Shown here: one piece after another, positions 32,361 through 39,746 of the stretch
Numbering within the stretch: position 1 is the first letter of the stretch
How the letters are laid out: every line of letters begins with the position of its first letter
Assembly: GCA_000421065.1 (NCBI GenBank)
Contig: ATWD01000001.1
Location: 2,720,001-2,784,000 of the forward strand
Length of the DNA: 64,000 nt
Origin: Acidobacteriaceae bacterium TAA 166
Lineage (GTDB): Bacteria; Acidobacteriota; Terriglobia; Terriglobales; Acidobacteriaceae
Direction: 5' to 3'
Translations under genes and position numbers: made by a program
Notes under the pieces: generated by a model
The model's database searches: none
Told to the model about the DNA's origin: nothing
The model's input: the letters and a program-made list of their open reading frames with translations, nothing else

Positions 32361-33788
32361 ATGGCTTTGGCAGACACGATCTTTGACGTTGTAGTTCTCG
32401 GTGGCGGCCCAGCAGGATACACCTGCGGCATTCGCGCGGCGCAGTACGGTTTGAAGGTAGCCCTGGTCGACGCAAACGACCGCCTGGGAGGCACTTGCCT
32501 GCTCTGGGGATGCATCCCCACCAAAGCCATGCTCTTCTCGGCCGAGCTTTGGGACCATCTGAAGCACGCCGACCGCTACGGCATCGAGGGCGTCTCCTCG
32601 CCCAAGCTCAACTGGAAGGGTGTGCTCGCCCGCAAGGACGACGTCATCTCCCGCCACGTCAAGGGCCTCGAGTTCCTGATGAAGAAGAACAAGATCACCA
32701 CCTTCAAGGGATTCGGCAAGCTGACCGGCCCCGCCAAGGACGGCGTCCACACCGTCGAGGTGAAGCTCGCCGACGGCAAGCCCGAGACCATCAAGGCCAA
32801 AAAAGTCGTCCTCGCCACCGGCTCCGACGCCCGCGTCCTCCCCGGTTACAAGCCCGACGAAACCGTCCTGACCAACTATGAGATCCTCAAGATCGCCGAG
32901 GCCCCCAAGTCCCTCATCGTCATCGGCTCCGGAGCCGTCGGCGTCGAGTTCGCCTCCATCTTCAAGAGCTTCGGAGCCGAGGTCACCATCCTCGAGGTCC
33001 TTCCCCGCATCGTCCCCGTCGAGGACGAAGACGTCTCCCGTGAGCTTCTGCGCCAGTTCAAGAAGCGCGAGATCGACGTCAACCTCTCCGTCAAAGACAC
33101 CAAGATCGAAAAGACCAAAACCGGCGTCACCGTCACCTGGACCGACTCCAACGGCAAGCCGCAGTCCAAACAGGCCGAAAAGGTCCTGATGGCCGTCGGA
33201 CGCGCCCCCCGCACTGAGGGCATCGGTCTCGAAAAGACCTCGATCAAGCCCGAGCGCGGCTTCGTCATGACCAACGAGTGGATGGAGACCACCGAGCCCG
33301 GCGTCTACGCCATCGGCGATATCGTCGGCGGCATGCCGCAGCTGGCCCACGTCGGAGCCATGGCCGGCCTGGTCGTCGCCGCCCGTATGGCCGGACAGTA
33401 CGCCAAGCCCATCAACCGCGCCCGCATCCCCGGCTGCACCTACTGCGAGCCCCAGATCGGGTCGGTTGGACTTACGGAGGCCCAGGCCACGGAGAAGGGC
33501 TACACCGTCAAGGTGGGCAAGTTCCCCTTCGTCGGCAACTCCAAGGCCACCATCCTCGACGCGCACGATGGCTTCGTGAAGGTCGTCTCCGACGCCAAGT
33601 ACGGCGAGATCCTCGGCGTCCACATCATCGGGCCGGTCGCCACAGAGATCATCGCTGAGGCCGTCACCGCCCTCCAGCTCGAGGCCACCGTCGAGGAGAT
33701 GATGTTCACCATCCACGCCCACCCCACCGTAGCCGAGGCCCTGCTCGACGCCTTCTCGAGCGTCGAAGGCAAAGCCATCAACGTCTAA
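32361..33788 (+). CDS. lpdA: Dihydrolipoyl dehydrogenase (E3)
   Basis: 475 residues. It reoxidises dihydrolipoyl groups of E2 with FAD and NAD+. FAD site VVVLGGGPAGYTCGIRAA. The redox-active disulfide lies in GGTCLLWGCIPTKAML; the usual spelling is GGTCLNVGCIPSK, so the local helix differs but both Cys are kept. NAD site SLIVIGSGAVGVEFASIFKS, then YAIGDIVGGMPQLAHVG, and the C-terminal His-Glu pair in FTIHAHPTVAEALL. The ribosome site AAGGAG touches the ATG at 32361 with no gap; a TTG at 32367 would have proper spacing and gives MADTIFDVVV, so the true start may be 6 nt later. A palindrome precedes the gene. Confidence 0.96.
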   Translation: MALADTIFDVVVLGGGPAGYTCGIRAAQYGLKVALVDANDRLGGTCLLWGCIPTKAMLFSAELWDHLKHADRYGIEGVSSPKLNWKGVLARKDDVISRHVKGLEFLMKKNKITTFKGFGKLTGPAKDGVHTVEVKLADGKPETIKAKKVVLATGSDARVLPGYKPDETVLTNYEILKIAEAPKSLIVIGSGAVGVEFASIFKSFGAEVTILEVLPRIVPVEDEDVSRELLRQFKKREIDVNLSVKDTKIEKTKTGVTVTWTDSNGKPQSKQAEKVLMAVGRAPRTEGIGLEKTSIKPERGFVMTNEWMETTEPGVYAIGDIVGGMPQLAHVGAMAGLVVAARMAGQYAKPINRARIPGCTYCEPQIGSVGLTEAQATEKGYTVKVGKFPFVGNSKATILDAHDGFVKVVSDAKYGEILGVHIIGPVATEIIAEAVTALQLEATVEEMMFTIHAHPTVAEALLDAFSSVEGKAINV

Positions 33789-33816
33789 GCCTCCTCACGC
33801 ACACAAACCACAGCAA

Positions 33817-33851
33817 AAGAAGAGGGAGAGCCGATGGCTCTCCCTCTTCTT
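33817..33851. terminator. Terminator after lpd
   Basis: A perfect 16 bp stem (AAGAAGAGGGAGAGCC and its complement) with a 3-base GAT loop. Confidence 0.8.
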
Positions 33852-33908
33852 GCTCTCCCAAACTGATAGAAGTGCCTTCCTAATCAGACCCTCAACGCCC
33901 CTAAAGGG

Positions 33909-33956
33909 TGTCATCCTGAGCGAAGCGACCGAAGGGAGCGCAGTCGAAGGATCTGC
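33909..33956. repeat. Second dispersed repeat, copy 1
   Basis: TGTCATCCTGAGCGAAGCGA then GGGAGCGCAGTCGAAGGATC. A similar copy is at 39568 and fragments occur at 32219 and about 41593. It is unrelated to the palindromic family. Confidence 0.6.
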
Positions 33957-34032
33957 ATCTCTTTGCAGGAAGCCGCCGCCGCCCCAATAAATATCCCTGT
34001 ATCCCAACACATCCAGTCCGACTGGAAAAGCA

Positions 34033-34218
34033 GATGGCCTGCTGGCCGGGCCCACTGCGCGTGGAGCGGTCACTTCGTGACATGTGTCCCCTTCGGGTCG
34101 CGGCTCCCGCTGGTCGCTTGACAAATTCTCGCGCCGACCAACGGGAGGCCCACGCCGAAGGCCCAACACGCGTCACGAAGTGACCGCCGCCCGCGCAGGG
34201 CGCCCGCGCGGCAGCGCA
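34033..34218. repeat. Dispersed palindromic repeat, copy R8 (core reversed, ends A/B)
   Basis: Ends 5 bp before the esterase stop codon. The left core has CCCCTTCGGG and the right has the CGCCGAAGGC branch. The inner stem pairs CTCCCGCTGGTCG with CGACCAACGGGAG. Confidence 0.9.
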
Positions 34219-34223
34219 CATTC

Positions 34224-35804
34224 TTACTCCGCCCGCGCCTTACACACAAAGCTCCCCGCGTCGTTCACATCGCCCTTGCCCTTGTACATCGCCGCCTGCG
34301 GGTAAGGGCACAGCGGCCGCGTGCGGTCCACCGCGCCATGCACCACGTGCGAGGCCACAATCTGCGCCGGAGCCGTGCCATCCTCCACCCAGCGCTGTAT
34401 CGCCGCCACCGCATCGAAGCTGTCCGGCCCCGGACCTCCCCCGCAGTGCTGCATCCCCGGCACCAGAAACAGCCGCGCAAACTCCAGAGTCTTCGGCCCC
34501 GTCACCTGCTCCACCTGCTTGTAGTAGTGAATCGTGTTCAGCGGCGAGATATCCGGGTCGCTCCAGCCGTGATAAAGAATCAGCCGGCCTCCTCTCCGCG
34601 CAAAGGGCCGCAGGTTCGGATCCACCGCGTCCAACGTCGGCGCCAGCTTCTCAAGCGCCGCCTTGTCGTGGTCGTAGTCGAAGCTGAATGGGTCATACTT
34701 CGGGTCGCGCATCACCATGTAGCGGAAAAAGCTCTCTGCCGCCTTCCAGTGCGTAGCCTCATAGGGAGCCGAACCTGTCACCCAGCTCGACCATCCTCCC
34801 GAACCCGCCTCGCCCCCGGGAACCAGCCCGGGAAAGATCGGATGACCCTGGTCGTCGTGCGATCCCGCCCAGATCTCCTTCACCACCTTCACCTGCTTCG
34901 GCGTGAAGCACGTCCCCGGATCCTCACCTTCCTTACAAGCCAGCACCTCCGGGTCAAAGTGGCAGCTCAGAGGATCGTCCAGAACCCCATCGGTGAACCC
35001 GTCCTTCGCGTCGCATGCCCGGTTCACCGCATCGGCCAGCAGCTTCACCTTTGCCGGCTGAATATAGCTCTCCGGGTCCTTAAGCGTCACGGAAGCGTAG
35101 TAAAGATGCGCGCCTGCATAAAGATGCGTCCAGTTATACGCCGGGTCTCCCGCGACGATTCCGTCAAAATCTGCCGGATATCTCTGCGCTTCCATCAGTC
35201 CCTGGCCGCCGCCCTTCGAGCAGCCCACATAGTAGGAGTGCTGCGCCGCCTTCCCATAAAAAGCGCGAACGATCTCTTTGCCGTTCACCGTCGTCAGGTG
35301 CAGCGCGCGATGTCCGAAGTCTTCAATCAGATCTGGCCGGTCGAGCGACCAGCTGGCATCGAAGCCACGGGCGGTCTGGTTGGTGTGTCCCGTATCCGTG
35401 CTCGCCACCGCGTTGCCCCTGCGCAATCCCCCGCTCATCGGGCCGTACGCGACTACCCCGGCCATGCCTCCATTGCCCACCGCCTCGAAACGCCCGGTCC
35501 ACTTCTGCGTCGGCATCCAGACCTCAAACCGGATCGAGGACTCCGTCACCCCGGCCACGCGGCAGAACGGAGGAAGACCGCGGAGCACACGCAAAGATCC
35601 CGGCTGAAGGAAACTGCCGGCCTCGACCATCTCAGTTGACTCGATCGTCGTATCCTTCAACCGTAGCGAGGTCAGCCGGGCGCAGGCATCCGCACCCTGC
35701 GCCAGCGCCTCCATGCCGCCCGCCAGCATCAAGACCACAACGAGGGTCGTGCCGGCCAATCCTACTCCAAACCACCTGGTCCTTCGTCTGCAACGCGAGC
35801 TCAT
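34224..35804 (-). CDS. Tannase/feruloyl esterase family protein, exported
   Basis: 526 residues with GGGAGGACG before the ATG. A signal peptide or anchor covers about 15-35 (VGLAGTTLVVVLMLAGGMEA). The alpha/beta-hydrolase core has the Ser nucleophile in YYVGCSKGGGQGLMEAQ, an Asp in RLILYHGWSDPDISPLN and the catalytic His in LVPGMQHCGGGPGPD, the order seen in tannase/feruloyl esterases (PF07519). The family's Cys pair next to the Ser and His (GCSKGG, HCGG) is present and should form the supporting disulfide. It hydrolyses esters of plant phenolics by family; the exact ester is unknown. Confidence 0.92.
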   Translation of the reverse strand: MSSRCRRRTRWFGVGLAGTTLVVVLMLAGGMEALAQGADACARLTSLRLKDTTIESTEMVEAGSFLQPGSLRVLRGLPPFCRVAGVTESSIRFEVWMPTQKWTGRFEAVGNGGMAGVVAYGPMSGGLRRGNAVASTDTGHTNQTARGFDASWSLDRPDLIEDFGHRALHLTTVNGKEIVRAFYGKAAQHSYYVGCSKGGGQGLMEAQRYPADFDGIVAGDPAYNWTHLYAGAHLYYASVTLKDPESYIQPAKVKLLADAVNRACDAKDGFTDGVLDDPLSCHFDPEVLACKEGEDPGTCFTPKQVKVVKEIWAGSHDDQGHPIFPGLVPGGEAGSGGWSSWVTGSAPYEATHWKAAESFFRYMVMRDPKYDPFSFDYDHDKAALEKLAPTLDAVDPNLRPFARRGGRLILYHGWSDPDISPLNTIHYYKQVEQVTGPKTLEFARLFLVPGMQHCGGGPGPDSFDAVAAIQRWVEDGTAPAQIVASHVVHGAVDRTRPLCPYPQAAMYKGKGDVNDAGSFVCKARAE

Positions 35805-35862
35805 CGTCCTCCCATGCGTTGCGACCGATTGTAGAGCAATTCTGCGCTGTCGCGCGGATCAC

Positions 35863-36201
35863 CTACCGGTGAAACAGCCTCAAGAGCCACATCACAACCA
35901 GTGCCCCCGGCAGAGCCCCCATGTACAACGTGAACATCAACGCCTGTGCCACCTTCTGCGCGGGCAGCGCCGGCTCGATCTCCACGTAGTATCCTCGCGC
36001 GGCAAACCTCTCGCTCGGCGGTTGCAGACGCCGCACCACAATCGACCGCGCCGCATCCGTGAAGAGCGGCGTCACGCCCATACGACCCCGCGCCAGTTCC
36101 TCGTCGAAGATCCAGAGCATCTCCTCGCCGAACTCCGAGCGGAACGACGCCGGATACATCCGCACCAACCCGCGATACGCCACGCGCAAAAGAGTCTTCA
36201 T
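35863..36201 (-). CDS. Small permease-prefix-like membrane protein with PadR partner
   Basis: 112 residues. The first 35 residues (LLRVAYRGLVRMYPASFRSEFGEEML) look like the N-terminal prefix of acidobacterial ABC efflux permeases (FREEMGDEML-type), but the permease itself is missing. A single C-terminal membrane helix is present (MFTLYMGALPGALVVMWLL). It overlaps the padR-type gene by 4 bp (ATGA), and these prefixes usually accompany PadR regulators, so it may be a relic or a stand-alone version of that system. Function unknown. Confidence 0.6.
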   Translation of the reverse strand: MKTLLRVAYRGLVRMYPASFRSEFGEEMLWIFDEELARGRMGVTPLFTDAARSIVVRRLQPPSERFAARGYYVEIEPALPAQKVAQALMFTLYMGALPGALVVMWLLRLFHR

Positions 36202-36554
36202 GCGTTGCGCGGCCTCCGCTCCCTGAGCCGCGACTGCGCCGCCGCCACCACATCCTCCAGCCGTTCCACCTCGGCCTTCAGAGCCTCCCGGCCCGAGCCA
36301 GTGATGCGGTACATCCTCCGCTCCTCATCCCTGGCCAGCGAGGCCCGCGGAGCGTCGATCACCATCCCCTGATCCATCAGCTTCTTCAGGTTGTCATAGA
36401 GCGTTCCCGGCCCCGGACGATAGCTTCCACCCGATTGCCGCGCAATCTCGAGAATGATTCCATAGCCATGCAGATCCTCCCCCGCCAGAGCCAGCAGAAT
36501 GTAAAGCGTAGCCGTCGAGAGAGGAGCGGACGAGTTTGTTTCTTTCTCTTTCAT
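36198..36554 (-). CDS. PadR family transcriptional regulator
   Basis: 118 residues from the ATG at 36554; the longer frame runs into repeat R9. The winged helix has STATLYILLALAGEDLHGYGI, GPGTLYDNLKKLMDQGMV (recognition-helix region) and DEERRMYRITGSGREALKAE (wing), all typical of PadR. It is the first gene of a two-gene operon with the permease-prefix protein. The promoter is visible (TTGCAT, 18 nt, TATAGT on the minus strand). An inverted repeat overlapping the start codon suggests autoregulation. Confidence 0.9.
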   Translation of the reverse strand: MKEKETNSSAPLSTATLYILLALAGEDLHGYGIILEIARQSGGSYRPGPGTLYDNLKKLMDQGMVIDAPRASLARDEERRMYRITGSGREALKAEVERLEDVVAAAQSRLRERRPRNA

Positions 36555-36571
36555 AGTCGGAACCAGACTAT
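36553..36571 (-). promoter_or_regulatory. PadR operator-like inverted repeat over the start of the PadR gene
   Basis: ATAGTC, 7 bases, GACTAT: a perfect 6 bp inverted repeat that overlaps the -10 box (TATAGT, 36572 to 36567) and the start codon. The -35 is TTGCAT at 36596-36591. Typical position for autorepression. Confidence 0.6.
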
Positions 36572-36614
36572 ATCGCCCTCCGATCAGACAATGCAAGAAA
36601 AATCGAAAGACTAT

Positions 36615-36787
36615 GCGCTGCCGCGCGTGCCCACTGCGCGTGGAGCGATCACTTCGTGACATGTAGATCCCCTTCGGGTCGCGGCTCCCGGTGGTCGCTT
36701 GCATAATGTTTGCGTCGACCAGCGGGAGGCCCACGGCAAAGCCGGTATACACGTCACGAAGTGACCGCCGCCGCGCGGCAGCGCCTG
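36615..36787. repeat. Dispersed palindromic repeat, copy R9 (core reversed, ends B/B)
   Basis: Lies in the divergent region between the PadR gene and hemB. Left arm CCCACTGCGCGTGGAGCGAT, inner stem CTCCCGGTGGTCG against CGACCAGCGGGAG: the second base pair is changed on both sides relative to the family (T-A to G-C type), so pairing holds. Its right end stops 5 bp before the hemB -10 box. Confidence 0.88.
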
Positions 36788-36792
36788 CCGTT

Positions 36793-36798
36793 TACACT
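36793..36798 (+). promoter_or_regulatory. -10-like TACACT for leaderless hemB
   Basis: TACACT is 7 nt before the hemB ATG and 5 bp after the end of repeat R9. No Shine-Dalgarno is present. Confidence 0.45.
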
Positions 36799-36805
36799 TT
36801 AATCC

Positions 36806-37795
36806 ATGAATTTTCCCGTAGTGCGCATGCGCCGCCTGCGCCGCACCGAGGCCCTTCGTTCGCTCGTGCGCGAGACCCGCCTCCACCCCGGCGCCCTGAT
36901 CTACCCCCTCTTCATCACCCCCGGCGAAGGCATCCGCAAGCCCATCAGCTCCATGCCCGGCGTCTTCAATCTCTCCGTCGACGAGGCCCTCAAAGAAGCC
37001 TCCGCCTGCGCCGCGCTTGGCATCGGAGGCCTCCTCCTCTTCGGCCTGCCCTCCGAAAAAGACGAGCAGGCCACCGGAGCCTGGGCCGACGACGGCATCG
37101 TCCAGACCGCCCTCCGCGCCCTCAAAAAAGATCGCTCCCTCGATTCCCTCGTCCTGATGAGCGACGTCTGCGTCTGCGAGTACACCTCGCACGGCCACTG
37201 CGGCGTAGTGAAGCGCGACGGCGATCGCTTCGAGGTCGACAACGACCCCAGCATCGCCCTGCTCGCCAAGACCGCCCTTTCGCAGGCCCGCGCCGGGGCC
37301 GATATCGTCGCCCCCAGCGACATGCTCGACGGCCGCGTCGCTGCCATCCGCGAGGCTCTCGACCACAACGGTCACGATCAGACCCCCATCCTCAGCTACG
37401 CCTCCAAGTTCTCGAGCGCCTTCTACGGCCCCTTCCGCGAAGCCGCCGACTCCGCCCCGCAGTTCGGCGACCGCCGCAGCTACCAGATGGATGGAGCCAA
37501 CCTGCGCGAGGCCATGCGCGAGATCGAGCTTGACCTCGCCGAGGGCGCCGACATGCTGTTGATGAAGCCCGCCATGCCCTACCTCGACGTCCTGCACGAG
37601 GCCCGCCAGCGCTTCGAAGTTCCCACCGGCGCCTACCAGGTCTCCGGCGAATACTCCATGCTGCACGCCGCCTTCGAGCGCGGCTGGCTCGAACCCGAGC
37701 GCGCCATGATGGAATCGCTCCTCTCCATCCGCCGCGCCGGAGCCGACTTCATCGTTACCTACTTTGCCAAAGAAGCTGCCCGCATTCTCGGCTAG
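36806..37795 (+). CDS. hemB: Porphobilinogen synthase (delta-aminolevulinate dehydratase)
   Basis: 329 residues. It condenses two 5-aminolevulinate molecules to porphobilinogen for haem. The zinc-type metal site is intact ([15 protein letters not shown], three Cys), the first Schiff-base lysine region is [17 protein letters not shown] and the second is [29 protein letters not shown] and a GEYSMLHAA stretch also match. Length is typical. There is no Shine-Dalgarno; a -10-like TACACT ends 7 nt before the ATG, so translation may begin at the mRNA's 5' end. Confidence 0.97.
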   Translation: MNFPVVRMRRLRRTEALRSLVRETRLHPGALIYPLFITPGEGIRKPISSMPGVFNLSVDEALKEASACAALGIGGLLLFGLPSEKDEQATGAWADDGIVQTALRALKKDRSLDSLVLMSDVCVCEYTSHGHCGVVKRDGDRFEVDNDPSIALLAKTALSQARAGADIVAPSDMLDGRVAAIREALDHNGHDQTPILSYASKFSSAFYGPFREAADSAPQFGDRRSYQMDGANLREAMREIELDLAEGADMLLMKPAMPYLDVLHEARQRFEVPTGAYQVSGEYSMLHAAFERGWLEPERAMMESLLSIRRAGADFIVTYFAKEAARILG

Positions 37796-37820
37796 GGTAG
37801 GTGCTTTTGAGAAAAACAAG

Positions 37821-37841
37821 ATGACCGGCCGGCAGGCCATC
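37821..37841. repeat. Repeat remnant S6 (single A-type end)
   Basis: ATGACCGGCCGGCAGGCCAT, the type A terminus without the arm, 25 bp after the hemB stop. Confidence 0.5.
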
Positions 37842-37911
37842 ACTTCTTCGAAGCCGCCAAGCATCCCCCGTACCCACCAGCCTCTGGCTCATCAGCCGAG
37901 GCATCAGCAGA

Positions 37912-38076
37912 TTAGGAACGCCTCCGTATCACCCCACGCCGAAGCAGATCGATGGCAAATGCATCGTCGACGTCGTCCCCACATCCGTGTCGACGATTAC
38001 CCTGTTCTACTGCCCCCATCAGCGGCAACGGAACCAGTAGCAACGGCACCGACAGCAGCCAACCGAAGCCTCGCAT
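37912..38076 (-). CDS. Possible small membrane peptide
   Basis: 54 residues from the ATG at 38076 (AGAGGATCGTTGT upstream). It has one hydrophobic N-terminal segment (RGFGWLLSVPLLLVPLPL) followed by a polar C-terminal half. It lies in a 366 bp gap between hemB and the DUF2383 gene. Composition and ribosome site are mildly supportive; no homology is evident. The rest of the gap shows only remnant S6 and a terminator. Confidence 0.3.
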   Translation of the reverse strand: MRGFGWLLSVPLLLVPLPLMGAVEQGNRRHGCGDDVDDAFAIDLLRRGVIRRRS

Positions 38077-38103
38077 ACAACGATCCTCTCGCCGAACCAT
38101 CGT

Positions 38104-38145
38104 AAAAAAGAAAAGGCCACCCCGCTCCGATTGAGCCGATGGCCT
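38104..38145 (-). terminator. Terminator for the DUF2383 gene
   Basis: On the minus strand AGGCCA and TGGCCT pair, with an inner GCTC/GAGC stem, followed by TTTCTTTTTT. Confidence 0.65.
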
Positions 38146-38161
38146 CTCCTTCACCACGTCC

Positions 38162-38605
38162 CTACGCCGCGGTAGCATCCCGCATGGCCTTCACCTTATC
38201 GTGCGAGGCCAGGATATGGCTTTGCTGCTTCTTCAAGATGCTGAGGATCGGAGCCGGAACATCGTTCTTCGTAAGGACCTCTTCATACGCCTTCTTGGCC
38301 GCATCCTCGCCCTGCTCCGCTGTCTCCAGCAGCGTGTGATCGCTGCCGCCTATCTTCGCCTTCACCTGGCCCCAGGCACGGTGTATCGTTCCCGAGGCCG
38401 TACCGCCCTCCGACACATTCTCACCCGTCGCGGATCCCAGCGCCGTTTCCAGTTCCGTAGCAAACCGTCCCCGGGTTGTGGCCTCCTCGACGAAGTAGCT
38501 CTTCGCCGTCGGATCCTTCAGCTCTTCGCCCAGGGACGCGAAACCTTTTTCCCCGTCGTGGAGCACCTCGATCACCGTGCGTACTGCTTTATTCTCGAAA
38601 GCCAT
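38162..38605 (-). CDS. PA2169/DUF2383 family four-helix-bundle protein
   Basis: 147 residues, all helical. Ferritin-like Glu/His patterns are visible: RTVIEVLHDGEKGFASLGEE at the start, then SYFVEEATTRGRFATELETAL and the last helix KKQQSHILASHDKVKAMRD. These match the DUF2383 proteins linked to stress survival and possible metal or DNA-protection roles. The metal residues are family-typical but not proven here. A second ferritin-like gene (DUF892) lies 191 bp upstream on the same strand with its own leader, so the two may respond to the same stress. Confidence 0.8.
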   Translation of the reverse strand: MAFENKAVRTVIEVLHDGEKGFASLGEELKDPTAKSYFVEEATTRGRFATELETALGSATGENVSEGGTASGTIHRAWGQVKAKIGGSDHTLLETAEQGEDAAKKAYEEVLTKNDVPAPILSILKKQQSHILASHDKVKAMRDATAA

Positions 38606-38768
38606 AAATCACCTCTCTGCATCCCTCAGATGGGAGCCGTCTCGCTTCGGTTGTGCGGCCGATTGGTTGCCCTAAGTTTCACAAACCCGCATCAATCCTG
38701 AAGATTATGCGATCCCAAAGATTTTTCAATCATTTACGCAGTTACAAAACAAACCCGAGTAAAGAAGA

Positions 38769-38788
38769 GCGCTGCCGCGCGGGCCATC
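38769..38788. repeat. Repeat remnant S7 (single B-type end)
   Basis: GCGCTGCCGCGCGGGCCATC, the type B terminus joined to a final CCATC, just after the DUF892 gene. Confidence 0.5.
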
Positions 38789-38796
38789 GATACGTC

Positions 38797-39393
38797 CTAG
38801 CGCGCAGTGCGCTTCGTAGGATGCGCCCCAGTCCCCTTGGCACGTCGCGTCGGAGCCTCCCGGTCGCTCTCATCTACGTCTTCGGCATTTTCTTCTGTCT
38901 CCTCGTCTTCTTCCGTCTCCGAGTTCGCATCTTCAATCGAAGCCTCGGCCTGCGCCTGTACCTTCTCGCTTGCGGCTTGTTCCTCGTTCAGATTCTCGGT
39001 CAACAGCTCGACGATCTCATCCTGGCCCAGCGCCTTTGCGATGGCGATCACAGCCGTGTAGCCGGCGATTTCATAGTGCTCCACCCTAAGGGCGACACCC
39101 GCGATCCCCACATCCTTCGCCGCGTCCTCTTCGTCGCTCTCCCGGCCTTCTTCCACCAGGCCCTGCATTGCCTTGCAGGTCTTCCCCGTCGGCTTCTTTC
39201 CCAGGTGCTCGAAGACCTGCTTCAGGCGCTCCACCTGCCCCCTGGTCTCCTCCAGGTGCGTGGTGATCAGCTCCTTCAGCTCTGCGCTTTCGGCTCCCTT
39301 CGCCATCTTCGGAAGCGCTTTCACCAGCTGATTCTCCGCGTTATAAAGATCTTTCAACTCATCGATCAGAAGGTTCTCCAGGCTCATGGCCAT
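38797..39393 (-). CDS. DUF892 ferritin-like protein (YciF/YciE-like) with acidic and basic tail
   Basis: 198 residues. The first 150 form the DUF892 four-helix fold (MSLENLLIDELKDLYNAENQ, then EHYEIAGYTAVIAIAKALGQ with His-Glu positions of the diiron-like site). The last 50 are unusual: a Glu/Asp-rich stretch (SETEEDEETEENAEDVDES) and then a basic end (RRAKGTGAHPTKRTAR), a charge pattern that could bind nucleic acid or metal. YciF-like proteins are induced by stress and osmotic shock in other bacteria. Its neighbour is the DUF2383 protein. Confidence 0.85.
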   Translation of the reverse strand: MAMSLENLLIDELKDLYNAENQLVKALPKMAKGAESAELKELITTHLEETRGQVERLKQVFEHLGKKPTGKTCKAMQGLVEEGRESDEEDAAKDVGIAGVALRVEHYEIAGYTAVIAIAKALGQDEIVELLTENLNEEQAASEKVQAQAEASIEDANSETEEDEETEENAEDVDESDREAPTRRAKGTGAHPTKRTAR

Positions 39394-39567
39394 CTCCTCG
39401 GCTTAGCACAATCTCCCTTCGTACATGGGTGACCATAGGAAGCAAAAACACGCGCCATAGTTGGCCGAACACATCACGCTATGAGAACGCACCCCCGGCC
39501 CGCACGCCAGGGCATCGCCTTCTTGACGGACCGATTGCCTGTCTTTACTTTCGCGTGTAATTTTGGA

Positions 39568-39608
39568 GTGTCTTCCTGAGCGAGCGTATCGAGTCGAAGG
39601 ATCTGCGG
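39568..39608. repeat. Second dispersed repeat, copy 2
   Basis: GTGTCTTCCTGAGCGAGCGT then GAGTCGAAGGATCTGCGG, related to 33909-33956. Lies in the 353 bp gap between the DUF892 start and the dnaN stop, which holds no gene I can support; a degenerate A-type end (GGCCCGCACGCCAGGGCATC) is near 39495. Confidence 0.55.
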
Positions 39609-39702
39609 TTCTTCTCCTCACCAAAAATTCAGATGAATGCCGCAATTGGGATCTCGAGCGTTAGACCACACGCTCTGTAGAATCCAACTCCCGCACAAAA
39701 GC

Positions 39703-39725
39703 AAAAAGCGCGCCCAAAGGCGCGC
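39703..39725 (-). terminator. Terminator after dnaN
   Basis: On the minus strand GCGCGCC and GGCGCGC pair around TTTG, then TTTTTGCTTTT. Confidence 0.85.
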
Positions 39726-39746
39726 CTCCCGCTGTCCGCGAAGGAC

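Noticed and set aside
32139-33722. 527-codon open frame antisense to lpd
   Set aside because: Same reason: lpd carries FAD, NAD and disulfide motifs. The antisense translation is a Gly/Asp/Leu-rich shadow.
36611-37864. 417-codon open frame antisense to hemB
   Set aside because: hemB is complete and recognisable. The antisense frame starts and ends inside repeats.
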